Shown here piece by piece: positions 51,011-62,842 of a DNA stretch of 64,000 bases. The position numbers and the translations under genes are program-made. The stretch is from the NCBI GenBank assembly GCA_022575985.1, contig JAKSXM010000137.1:15766001-15830000 (forward strand). Reading direction: 5' to 3'. The notes under the pieces were generated by a model. The model had not been told where the DNA came from. It made no database searches and saw only the letters and a program-made list of their open reading frames with translations. Within the stretch, counting starts at the first letter, position 1. Each line of letters begins with the position of its first letter. Origin of the DNA: Anagrus nilaparvatae (Eukaryota; Arthropoda; Insecta; Hymenoptera; Mymaridae).

Positions 51011-51376
51011 CACTGTAAAAAGTAAATTTCTTATATAAACAAAAAAATTAGAAAATTTTCGAAAAATTAGTAAATTTTCAAAAAAATTTGTAAATATTCG
51101 AAAAAAATCGTATAATTACTAAATTTAGTATACTAACGAAAAATTCGAGTATTTTCGATTTTTTTTGTGAATTCGCAAGAAAAATTGATAATTTACAATT
51201 TTTTTTCGAAAATTTTCAAAAAATAGTTGTAAATTTACGAAAAATAATTGTGAATTATCAATTTTTCTTGCGAATTCACAAAAAAAAATCGAAAATACTC
51301 GAATTTTTCGTTAGTATACTAAATTTAGTAATTATACGATTTTTTTGTAAATCTAAGAAAGTTATTTTTTACAGTG
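51011..51376. mobile_element. Perfect foldback element, TA|CACTGTAAAAA ends
   Basis: CACTGTAAAAA at the left and TTTTTACAGTG at the right are flanked by TA on both sides. The two halves are almost completely complementary: ACTAAATTTAGTATACTAAC, GAAAATACTCG and GTGAATTCGCAAGAAAAATT all have inverse partners. The loop is about 35 bp. It is a small TA-inserting (mariner/Tc1-like target) foldback, non-autonomous. Confidence 0.85.
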
Positions 51377-54300
51377 TAGGTAAGAACCTGAAGATCTTAA
51401 AATTCTTACTTCAAGTTTATTATAAATAAATAAAAACCTAAACAAGGGAACCAATTTACCCCTTTTTTCCCTATAAAAAATTCTCCAAAAAATAAGTACT
51501 TTTGACTCGAAAATATTTATTTAACATAAATAATACAAAGTGTACAAGCAATAAGTTTTATTGACAATCTGTTAGCATACACAAAGTGAGTCCGAGGAAA
51601 ATATTCCAACATCTGTTGTTATATCAATACCTCCTCCTATTCAATGTTAAAACGCCTCGGGTCTATTTTATAATATATACAGACACTATATAAGCTCTTG
51701 AAAGGATTTTCAAACTCAAAGTTTTTGTTTATTTGTTGTTTTCTCTTTATTATATGGTATAAAAGTCAAATATTTAACTTTTAAAAATGTACACCTGACT
51801 ATTATTTTTTAAAAAAACTTTTTTACTACATAAAGTCGATTTCTATTTATCGATGTCTTGCTTTATACTTTTAAAAGGAGCAATTTATTTCTAAAGCTTT
51901 TACAAAGGTAATGGAAGATTTAAATATTAAAAATTGTTATTTTTATATTTAAGTTGAAAGCAATTTTTAAGGCATTACATGATAAAAGAATAACAATCGG
52001 ATTTTTAGACATAAATTTTCTTGTCATACTCAGATAATATTGCTACTGGCATGTATACTTCTGTACTGCTAAAGTATTTAAAAAAAGAAGAAAAATACTG
52101 TATACTTTTGGAGTGTTGTTACCTCGCTCTATGAGGTATTACCATCAATTTATCTTATAAAATCCAGTAAGGTACACAAAGAACGACTTTTTTTGCTGCT
52201 TTCATAAAGAAAGAAAAAACACTTTGCAATGAAAAGTTATAATTTATAATAAGTTTTTGTTGCTTAATGGACAAAAATTAATAAATAACTTCATTTTTTT
52301 GTCTCATTATTTTCAGGATAATAAAATATACGAAAAATTATTAGAAATAATTAAACAGAAAAACAGCTAAATTTATCTTTTGTTTTTTGTAAGTAACTAA
52401 AGCTCGAAAAAAAGTTACAATTAATAATTTTTATTTAACTAAATTATTTTTAATAAAAAGTTTATACCAGAATATTTTCATTTCTTTGAAAATAGTTAAA
52501 AAATGAAATTTAACCTTAAGGCTAGAACTTTTATTATATGATTAAAATTATTTTTTTCTAAAAAGTACATCAAAACTTAATTTATTTGAAAAGTTTTTAG
52601 CAAATATAACTCAAGTTTCTTTTGAGAAATATCTTAAAAAACAAAATTTGTTAAATTCAGAAATCCAACTGTCAGTATTAAATCTCCTCGAGACAATTTA
52701 ACACCTTTTTTCATGCAAATACACAATAACCATTTTTCTATTATTAATTTTAAATATAGTTTTAGGTTACAATGTATTCCCTGTAGTCTTTAAAAGCTCG
52801 TTCAAAAAACGTATAATTAAGTAAAACCCTCTATTACTGTCGGTGCTGATGCATGGAGTTTTGTATTATACACTACCCTCCCTCTTAATTTAAGTGTATT
52901 GTTAATATCACACATAAAATTATAAAACAGTAAAAAAAGCCTCTAATTTTAATCAATAAATTTCACAACTTAATTATTCAACCAATTAAAGTAATTTTTA
53001 CTAAAATACATATTCTCTTGATTCTTTAAACTTTTCTAATTATTTCTTTAAAATCCTTTCTAAATTTAAAGCTTACAAAACAAAGTTAAATAATTTAAAA
53101 CTAAACTCATTTCTTTAAGAGTAAAAAAGAGTATAGGTATCATTAAAACAGAAAAAAGCAACATTTGTAAAAAACAAAAAGAAAAAAAAAAATAGTTTTT
53201 TATTGATACAATTGGTACTTTATTTTTGTTGCATTCACAAATAAACTTAAATGTCTGCAAGTGAATAAAAAATATAAATTCTAGAACATTGTTGATGGTA
53301 TTGTCAATATCGAATATATATTTTAACTGCTAAATTTATATTAAATTACAGTAATAAAGTTTGACATGAGGCTATTTTCTTTCTATTTCGATGTAGGCTA
53401 AAAATCCTATTATTTATAAATATTTTATTAACTTGGTTTATAATAGGAAATATTTTTTGTTTTTTTTTTAGAGTTTAAATATTGGATTTCGATGAATACA
53501 TTTTTTAGTAGCAATATATTGTTTGAATTTTTCTATTTATAGTTTTTAAATAAATATAAATTTAGATTGATTTGTGGCAGAAATTATGTAGAAAAAATTT
53601 ATTTTTGTGAAAGTGTGTGGAGGTTTAGTCTGACGTGTACTAAATCTGTAAAAAATCTGTTGCTAAATTTTTAATCTGATAAATTCCCAAAAAGAACTTA
53701 TAATTAGCTTATTAGAAAAATTTTATTAAAGTTCAAAGGATACCTAATTGCATAACAGCATAATAAAATTAAGTTAAAATGTCAGAAAAGTTAGTGAAAA
53801 TAATTATGTATAATAATAAAATACTTTAAAGAGTGAAATTACCTTTATACAGGCTACATAGTTTCTACATTTTGAAATTCTACTTTAATATTATATTATG
53901 AGGCTGATGGGGGCAGAGGGGTTTCTAACGTACGTTAATGCATGCTTTGCGGACTATGTGGTCAATTTGAATGGTTACTTAAAGAGGGTTAGAGTATATA
54001 GTTTTAACTGGTTGTGTGTTTCCTGGGACATTTTAACTCTTTCATATAATATAAACTAAAATAGTATGAAAAGTTAAAACAAGTATAGAAACTATGCCAA
54101 AATTACTTGCTAACTTTCTTCATTAAATTTGTAAATAATATTCCCCAAATGCATTTCAAAGCTTTAATAAGGATATACTTTGATAGAAGTAAATTGACCA
54201 AATTCGCATTAACTAATTTTCTGATTTTATAAACTCTTCATCGTTTTCTAACGAGACTATTTGCACTTAAAATTTTTTAATCAAACTTGCTAAGTGGGCG

Positions 54301-54724
54301 AAGCCAAAATTGCAGATTAAACCTTTTTCAATTTAGACAATCACCCTGGTCAAAAATTTGAAGTAACCCATGACATTTTTCAGGGCAAATGAGATAAAAT
54401 TTTTTGATAGAGCCAATAGATCCTAATCTAAATTGGTTTTAACCTTATAAAAAGTGTAATTTTTGCTTTGACCATAATGGATTAAGTAATTTTCATAAAG
54501 AAAAAAAAAGTTGTATCGTAATAATTACTTGACATTTTAATAAATATATATTGCTTTTATGCATGACTTCTCACTTAATCAATATGAAAATGATTAATGA
54601 CTTAAGTTACGTGTAAATCAAATTAATTTTTACACGTACTATTTATTTAAATCAATAAAAAATTCTAAACATACTTACAACAAAGTGCATGAATATGAAA
54701 ATGAAATTAATAACAAGTTTTCCA
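51377..54724. other. AT-rich non-coding stretch
   Basis: No gene is seen. The 64-codon minus-strand frame at 53260-53066 has no domain. Confidence 0.55.
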
Positions 54725-54752
54725 TTTACCTGAAACAAAAAGATAAGACACA
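54724..54752 (-). promoter_or_regulatory. Putative recursive splice site (ratchet point) 1
   Basis: The minus strand has CTTATCTTTTTG, then TTTCAG|GTAAATGG. The junction lies between 54730 and 54729. The acceptor-donor core is identical to the site at 38250. A GTAAGT donor about 51 bp further on would allow a 51-nt RS-exon. Confidence 0.6.
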
Positions 54753-55656
54753 TATATTAATACATAGTTATTATTATTATTTAAAATAATTTACATTCAT
54801 ATATATATATGTAACATTTAATAAGTAAGAAAGTGAGAAAATGACAATTTATCTTCATAATTATGTAAGATATATTATTTTAGAAAGGCTTTTAAATATA
54901 AGGGGGTTGAATAATATATATGAATTTTCTTACAAGATATGTATTATTGACCTAGTTTTAGTTTAAATAGTTTACACCAGTTTCTATCATTTATATTGAC
55001 TTACTACTAAAATTATACTTGATAATCCGTCATTCACTTAATATATATGGAATTTTAGATCTTTAACTTTTGAATGTGTCTTAAGTTTTAAAGACTTGAT
55101 AAATTATTCAACAATTTTGTTAATTATGAATTTTTAGTAAGCAAAATTAATTGTTATCAAGTTTTTTTTTTTTCATACTGTAAATTAAAAAATGCGTTGA
55201 TAATGAAAAAATCCAGGCAATATGTATGTACTATAGGAAAATCTAAAAGAGTTAAGCTGGCTTATGATGGCTCTATTGTTCGAAATTTATAGTGAAAGGG
55301 AAGACTCGAAGAATATTATGAATTTTCAATAATAATAATAATAGCGAATATTTTTGTTGACTCATTGTGTTTTTACTGATATATGTGTGTGTCTGTGTGT
55401 GTGTATAATACATGTTAAAACAAAACAATTATTTTATATATATCAAACTCTGTATGACAAATTTCTCTCTCCAACACAAACATGCTTTTTTGCATTAAAA
55501 TAAATGACGAAAACTCTATTGTTATTTTTTTTTTACTTTTTTAATTCAATGTATTATACTCTCATTTACTGCATAATTAATTATACAAGAATTTAACGCT
55601 TATAACATATGAGTATGTATGTGTAATTAATCAAAATAAATTTTTTTCCTCTGTTT
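54753..55656. other. AT-rich spacer 3' of the phospholipase gene
   Basis: No gene is seen. A TG microsatellite lies near 55381-55405 and an AAT tract near 55328-55344. No clear AATAAA lies within 100 bp of the phospholipase stop. Confidence 0.55.
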
Positions 55657-57454
55657 TTAAATTGATTTATTTAAATTATTTATTACATTTTTAATATAAT
55701 TAACAAGTTTTTTATCATTTAACATTGTTTGATGCTCAAGATTTTTAAATTCTTTGTGATAAACTTTTTGCATTTGTTTATCTTTCCAAAGTAAACAACC
55801 TCTTAAACTACGTATATTAACTGAACCATCTCCATTACCATAATGTAGTTTTAGATAACGACTTTCTGTTATTTCAGAATCAAAATATAATCTAAAAAGG
55901 AAGTAAGAATAATAATAATAATATCAAGAGAGAAAATTATTTTCATTCTATAGTAAATAAATTTTATGCACCTTTCAACTGTTTCGTAATTTGTACCGTA
56001 AATACAATGAACTTCAACTCCAGGAGGACTTAAATTTGTCATGTATTTTTCGTTATCTTTGTAAAATTCCCATGCATTTGGTACATTCATATCTCTGAAA
56101 AATTTTTTTTCAATAAAAATACATTTCACAGCTTATTATTAAAACGTCTATTGACGAGAAATATTCGCCAATTGACTTCACATCCAAAATAAGAATAACT
56201 TACAAAACTAGCTGTTTTAAATCAGCAAACGTATAATTTTTGATTTTAGTTTGTGCTAAAATTTCATCATCTTTCCAAAAAGAATTTGATGGTAACAAAC
56301 TACCAGACGCTGAATTAGTAACAAATAAATTTTTAATGACATTTTCTTGAACTATGAATGATCCAAAATCTTCTCCAGTCAAGTAAACCTTTAATGGTCT
56401 CATTGTTCCACCCCATGGTCCACCAATGCTTATAAAATTTTTAATGTACTTTTTTTTCCATCGAGTGCTTTGTTTTTGTAAAAAGATCAATGACATTCGT
56501 GAACCAAGACTATGCGACAATAAAATTACTGCTTTGTTTTTATTAATTGTGTAAGTTTCTTCAATCAAAGTTTTTAATTTAACAAAATATTCTTCATGTT
56601 CGCCTATGGAAAAAATTTAAGATTTTATCTTAGGTCAATTCTGTAAACCCTAAATACACCAGATTAAATCTAGCCTTAGCATTATAAGTTATCTAGTGTG
56701 ATTGGGAATTTTTGAAGATTAATCGAGAATAACTTCCGACTACACTATAAAACTTATAATGCTAGGCTAGATTTAATATCGACTTTTACTCTAGTGCAGA
56801 AAGGGCTATAGATAATAATGAGAGTAAATTTTTAATTATCTAATATCATACACGAAGTAATATAACTCACTGGGACCTTTTCTAAAGTCATAAGGAGCAC
56901 CTCTAATTGAAACATTCCGTTTGTATCCCAATTCATCAACAAGCATTGTAGTTATATCGATAAAATATGCAGTTAAAGGCGTTTTGTAATAATCTAAATA
57001 TTCAATAACCTCCGGAGTTCCCCAACCTGGAACTATTATTTCTACACCATCTGGACTGTAAGATTTTCGTTTTATTTTATCATATATTAACCTCAAATTA
57101 TCAATCTATTAACAAATTTTAATTTTTAATTTTGTAAAATAAATGACAGTTCGTAAAATATTTTTTTTTATACCCAGCATTCAGCTACCATTGGCATAGC
57201 AATTTCATAGCTAAACCAAATATTAAAATAATCCGAGTGTCTTTTACAAAAATAATGTAATTTACTTGATTTATTAAGTTTTGCTTGTAATTGGTTACCA
57301 GAAAATCCTGGAACTAATTTTAATACTTTTTAATAAACTTTATTTTTAAATAATTTATGAAAAATTTACCCAACACAACAGGTGATCTAAATGAAATACT
57401 AATATTTATTAATGGTAAAATTAAAATTATGTAATTTCTTAATTTTTGCTTCAT
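55657..57454 (-). CDS. Lysosomal phospholipase A2 / LCAT-like acyltransferase (group XV PLA2 family)
   Basis: Six exons: 57454-57370, 57313-57174, 57105-56871, 56603-56204, 56094-55972 and 55891-55657. All introns are GT-AG, and 1218 nt encode 405 residues (human PLA2G15 is about 412). Residues 1 to about 22 are a signal peptide. VPGFSGNQL (29-37) is the oxyanion-loop motif. C51 and C74 (ECWIDNLRL) form the lid disulfide. RGAPYDFR is conserved. The nucleophile is Ser185 in SHSLG, and GGPWGG follows at 214-219. C317 (VHCIYGT) pairs with C360. Asp349 lies in GNGDGSVN and His381 in LEHQTML. Triad spacing (164 and 32) is almost that of the human enzyme. The family deacylates phospholipids and can transfer acyl groups in lysosomes or outside cells. 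Phe32 replaces the Asp or Cys usual at this position, so substrate use may differ. Confidence 0.95.
56629..56814. mobile_element. Palindromic MITE, copy 2, inside phospholipase intron 3
   Basis: Inverted halves include AAATCTAGCCTTAGCATTAT on the left and ATAATGCTAGGCTAGATTTA on the right, with TAGTGTGATTGGGAATTTTT and its inverse inside. It belongs to the same family as 1921-2106. It occupies about 186 of the 267 bp of the intron (56870-56604). The other introns of the gene are 56-109 bp, so the insertion explains this one's length. Confidence 0.8.
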
Positions 57455-57669
57455 TTTGACAGAATAAAAATTGAATATTTTTGAACTTTAACACAGAGAA
57501 TAATATTTTGTATTGAATAACATAATTTTCCTACGAAATAATTAATTTGTTTTTTGTGGCGATAATTTTTAATAATTGCAAAAAAAAGTGTATATTATAA
57601 TATAATATATTTTATTTTGAGGAAATATTTTGAAAGAATTAAAAACGTCAATAGTGATATTTTCCTAAC

Positions 57670-58194
57670 AAGGAGAGTGTTTTTGTTTCCAGTAGGTTAT
57701 AAGGTAGTTGAAAAAAATGTTTCTGATACTAAGAGTTTTTAAATTTATTCTAAATAAACTAAGATAGCTTTTTTAAGCGATGCCATCTTCCTTTTAATTT
57801 TTATTTAGTTCAAAAAATTATAGTTAATTTTCTTTGTCCTAACCAGTTACCGCCATTTGAGGGTTTTCACAATAACTTTTAAAAACCCCAAAAGTAAATT
57901 CCATACTAATTAAAAAATTAGAAGCATTTTAGATATATTTTGGTGACAAAAAGAATTTTTCTTTATAGCATCTAGAAGGCATTACAGAATTATCTGATTG
58001 TCACCCCTGACAAAAAAAATTCTTTGATTATCATTTTCTAGACCAAATGTCATCCCTGAATCATAAAAAATTATTATTATTTTGGATTATAAGGCAAATT
58101 GAGCATTTCTAAGACTTTCACAAAAACTCAAAACTTTAAGTCGAATATCAAAATATAAACCGAATAGACTACCCAAATAATTGACACTCTCCTT
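57670..58194. mobile_element. Candidate MITE with CAAGGAGAGTGT termini
   Basis: CAAGGAGAGTGT at 57670 and ACACTCTCCTTG ending at about 58194 form a 12-bp TIR around about 525 bp of non-coding, slightly less AT-rich DNA. It lies just upstream of the phospholipase gene. The short TIR and unclear target duplication limit confidence. Confidence 0.45.
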
Positions 58195-61039
58195 GCAAAC
58201 AATATTCGATCTATTACATAAAAAAATGGTAATTATTTTTAAAAACTTGTTTTGAATTGATAATATAATCGTACGATAGTATTCGACTTAAATTTATTTA
58301 TTATACAAGCCTAAATATGAGTTTTATCTCTTTATTTTAAAAAAGTCAAAAATTTTCTCGAAAATTTTAGAAAAGTAACAAATTTTATTTTTTTTTACTC
58401 TGAAAAAGATATTACGCTCTTTTTTAGCTATGGTGACCCAAAAAACAAAATAAAACATGAAAAATCTCGGGTATAATATAATTTTTTTTCTCTTTACAAA
58501 CTTTTTTCAGAATAAACATACAATCCATATTTTGATTCATATATAAACAAAAAACAAATGTAAAAAAATATAAAGACATAATAAAAAATGTTAATGTTTA
58601 ACAATAAATATTGTTTTGACTAATCATATTAACATTTTTTATTTTTTACTTTTTATGAGCCCGATGACACGATTAGGTTGCTTTGCTTAAAATTTCAACC
58701 ATTTCAAGCAAAGCAATTTAATCGTGAAAATTTGAAAATCATCTTCACCAGATTGCTACTTTTTTATAAAGATATCGTATTTCAAATGTCATTGAGTATT
58801 GGTCATTAAAAAAAAAAAAAAATAATTCTCACTTACATAATTAAAAATCCAAGTCTAGAATTTTAAACGAACTCAAGAAAAAGCTTCAAAAATAATACCC
58901 AAATTAGAAATCGCGAAATAAATTGAAACATCAAAATACCATAAAATTTACAAGTATTCTGAAATAAAATTTCTTTTATGTGCCCTATAAAGTACTTTTC
59001 AATAAGAAAAATAACAAATTGATAATAAAAAAAAAAACGCATAAAATTTTTTTAACTTTCAATGCAGATATATTTTTGAAGAATATTACAGTAGCCAAAT
59101 CACGAATAAACGACTTGCACAAGGTAGTAAAACTGCAATGGCACTAAATATCAAATATTTAATATTCCAAGAATTTTATACATTTTTTTTTACAGTTATA
59201 TAAACTAGAGAAATTTTCGACACTTGTCGAGTTATTTATTTGAATTATATTAAGAAAAAATTTTCAAGCACATAATATAAAATATTTTTTTAAACGAATA
59301 AGAATTTTCTTTTTTATAAGCATTAACGTAATAATAAAGATCAGATATTTTTTTCTTCAAGTTTTATTTAAGTTTTCAAGAATTTTAATATTGACTTTAT
59401 TTAAACTATGAAGAAATCTTAAGATATAGCATATTTTATCTTTATTTTTGCATGTTTTTCAGTAAAAAAAAAAGTTTTTCTCCCTATTACTGCTGTCAGT
59501 GTATTATCAAGATATCTCTCTCATTTTGTTTAACTTGGATTTTATATTTTACTTAATATTTTTCTCTTATATTTTCTTTTATGTAATTTAAACAAACATT
59601 TCTCTTGTAACATTAGACTATTTTATCTGGAGAAAAATTAATGACATTATTTTTAAAATGTTTTATTTTCCTATATATAAAATATTAACAAGAAAAAAAA
59701 ATCATTGAACATAAGCAAAAAAAAAAAATCAAAACGTTCAATTTCATAAAATATTGAAGGCAAGTCTACGTTCAAGGAAATCGATCGCGTGCATAAAATT
59801 TTTTTACTTCTACAGGTTTATTCAAGTGCACTAGAGATTGTTGAATACAAAATGCGCGACAACAAAAAATAAACTATGTAGAGCAAAAATAAAAATTTTT
59901 TAACAGAAAAAAAAGTTTTTGAAGCTTGTACTAGAGAAAAGCATTTATTTTTGCTCGCTGGAATGAAAAAATTATTATTCTTCATTTATGTTATCAAATC
60001 GTGTGCACGCATGTGAAGATTCGATAAAAAAAATTATTATTAATTAAATAAAATTTTATGCAAACAATGATATTGATTTTAAAAAAATTTTTAATATCCA
60101 TCGATCCCTTTGAATAAAAAATTAAATATTAATAGAAAATAAATCATACTCAGTTTAATAATTTAGAGCATTTTAAAAAGTTGCACGTGTCTAATAATAC
60201 CAAAAGAAAAGTTCTTATAAATTGACTTAGATATGAAATAACGAGAGGCGTGCGTATGAACGGTACTTTATGCACGTGACTTTATAGAAAATTTATTTCT
60301 ACAAGTTATATAATATATATAACAATTGTCATCGCTCGTTTGTCCAAATAATAGTTTCAGTTAAAGTAATAAATATATATAAAAGGACCCTGCTAGTACG
60401 ATATAAAATGTATACGTGCAAAGGTAATTAAATTTATTTTATCATTTTCTATGGAAGCTAGAAGGGGAAATTTCATTTTAAACTTACGTCACTAAATTAT
60501 CAATAATATCTAGGATTTATTTCAGTTTTGACAGGTATGTTTGATTAAAAAAATTTATTTTTGTTTTATTTGTTGTTATTTTGGAATAAAGAGAAATCTG
60601 GATTTAACGAAATTACATACAAGTTCAGAAAAAGAGTTACTTTTAAATATTCAAACATCATGTTATTGAATTGGTCTAAATTTTTTATGAATCGATGTAA
60701 CTAGGCATCATTACAAGAACCGTTTACCTAACATAAGCGCTGTTAAAAATCTTATACAACCTTGTATCAAAATTATTCTCGCAAGTGAATTGACTTCAGA
60801 AGACTATATAAGAATATCATATGATCCAAAATTTTTAAATTTCAAAAATGTTTTATATATGTATTTTAAATATTAATATGATTAAGTAATTGTGATTATT
60901 AAAGTGTTTATATAATTTTCAATAACGTATTAACTTATGGTCATATTAATTTCTGTTTTAGTCATTGCGGCCCTTCGAAAATATAACCGTACAGTTGTAA
61001 TTTTGAACCAATAGATCTCTGAATTGGTTCTCGGAAATT
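58195..61039. other. AT-rich non-coding stretch
   Basis: No gene is seen. It contains the hairpin at 58668-58726, listed separately. Confidence 0.55.
58668..58726. repeat. Near-perfect short hairpin (21-bp stem, 17-nt loop)
   Basis: CACGATTAGGTTGCTTTGCT and AGCAAAGCAATTTAATCGTG pair over 21 positions. The only two non-Watson-Crick positions are G-U when read as plus-strand RNA. The size is at the small end for a microRNA precursor. It could equally be a mini-foldback element. Confidence 0.55.
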
Positions 61040-61115
61040 TTTGTGGTCGCTGATCACAAATATGATATTAGTTTAGAAAAATTTAAATTTTTTATAATCA
61101 GCGACCCTAAAAACC
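61040..61115. repeat. GGTCGCTGATMACGAAT repeat family, locus 3
   Basis: TGGTCGCTGATCACAAAT and the inverted TATAATCAGCGACCCTAAAA face each other across about 25 bp. It is a minimal foldback of the family at 24160 and 33225. Confidence 0.6.
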
Positions 61116-62406
61116 CCCAAATAACAAGTTTTTTTCAGTCCAAAATGTTGTAAAGAAAAATGAAAGTATTATGCAGAAATTTTTGTAGATCATTGGTTTT
61201 GTAACTAATGTTTTGAGGCATTAAGAGATTATTATAAATTTCCGAGTCAAAAATCAGTATTTCAGTATTCGAAACTTTTATCATACGGGCAATTTAAAAC
61301 TAATAATATGAACTCTCCTTATACGATTAATTAATTCATTAAGTTAACTCTCCTCATAAAAAATTTATTTACATGACAAAAATTTAATATAAAAAAGCCA
61401 ATTTGCATTTTTTTTTATACATCATAAAAGTATTTGCTTTTTAAATAAATGAAATTCCAATAATTTTCAATAAACATATTTTCACAAATTTTTCCTTCAA
61501 AAAAAAAAAAGTTACACATTTTTATCCTCAAGGCTATTATTTTAAAACTTTTTTTTTCTATATTATGCAGTATAAAAAAAAAAAGGTAAAAAAAAGTTAT
61601 TTGTTTTATCAATTTATTTATCTTCAAATTTTTTTTATCAATATATTTGTATATGTTACACCCCAAACGTGTAATTGACCAATTCATGAAATGGTCAACT
61701 TTTTGACCAATTCATGAAATGGTCAACCCCCTTGCCCAATTCATGAATTGGTCAAAATTTTGACCATTTCATGAATTGGTCAAAAATATTCAATTTTTTT
61801 ACACTAGTTGGTCAATAATTTTGGAATGCATAAAAATAACGTTTATGTACACAGGAGTCATAATTATATTTTTTGATTTTAATAATTAATAATTAAAAAT
61901 GCATATTAATAAAAAAATTATTACAAGTCTAAATTAATTAATTAGAAAATATATATTTTTAAGTATATTCTCATTTAAAATAAATAACAAAATATTAAAA
62001 ATTTTTTCAAAATAATTACCGGAATCATACAATCTTTGTATTTGAGTCAAAATTACGGTCAAAACTATTTAAGTCAAATCTATTTATAAAGACTAAAAAA
62101 TAGTGGTTCAAAGTACCCTAAACAATAACATGCAGTGTTCAAATCATTTTTTTTTCATCGATTTCATTAAAAAAAAGATTTAATGATTTAAAATTTCTTC
62201 ATAAGCAGTTTATGATTCTATTGAGCTTTATAGATTTTCATTTGATTAAAAGGCAAGTTTTGATGGTTTAGCTAAGGATAAATAGAGCTTCAATTTTTTT
62301 TTGCATGTATTATGAATAATGTGGGCCTGTTGAAGCTGGAGATCTCAGGACAATTCGTCGGGTTTTTTTACTAAATTCCAATAAGTTATCCATATTTTTT
62401 AAAAAT

Positions 62407-62789
62407 CCCCCGTTTTACTTTTCAAGTTTTCTCCACGAAAAAATGTTGGATCTAAATTTCCTCTTACAGGAAATTTTTTTTTTCATTAATCTCGAGCGCG
62501 CAACTATTATTTTTTTGAAAAATTGATAATTTATTAATATCAGAAAATAAAGTTAAACTTTTAACTTTCGCGCATTCTGCAAAAATGCTTGTCAGAATAC
62601 CTCTTTACTTATTATTTTCTATGTTGCCGCAACCGGAAGTTTTTTTCAGTGTAATACTTGCGAAAAATTATTCATTTTCCAATAAAATAATAGTTGCGCG
62701 CCTGAGATTATTGAAAAACAAAACTTCCTGTAAGAGGAAATTTTGATCCAACGTTTTTCCGCTGAGAAATCTTGGAAAGCAAAACAGGA
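62407..62789. mobile_element. Foldback nested inside the 61.6-63.3 kb element
   Basis: The left arm 62407-62510 (AAATTTCCTCTTACAGGAAA, GCGCGCAACTATTAT) pairs with the right arm 62687-62789 (ATAATAGTTGCGCGC, TTCCTGTAAGAGGAAATTTT). The loop is about 175 bp and less AT-rich, with no ORF. Confidence 0.8.
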
Positions 62790-62820
62790 GTTTTTCTTAC
62801 TAAAACTTACCAGATTATCT

Positions 62821-62842
62821 CATGGATACACGTGTATCCATG
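62821..62842. repeat. Perfect 22-bp palindrome
   Basis: The half-site CATGGATACAC is followed directly by its complement, giving an ACGTGT centre. GATTATCT occurs on both sides as a direct repeat, like a target duplication. Confidence 0.7.

Noticed and set aside
60510..60545. Plus-strand TTTTGACAG|GTATGT resembling a recursive splice site
   Set aside because: It is the only plausible plus-strand example, with a broken pyrimidine tract and no partners on that strand.
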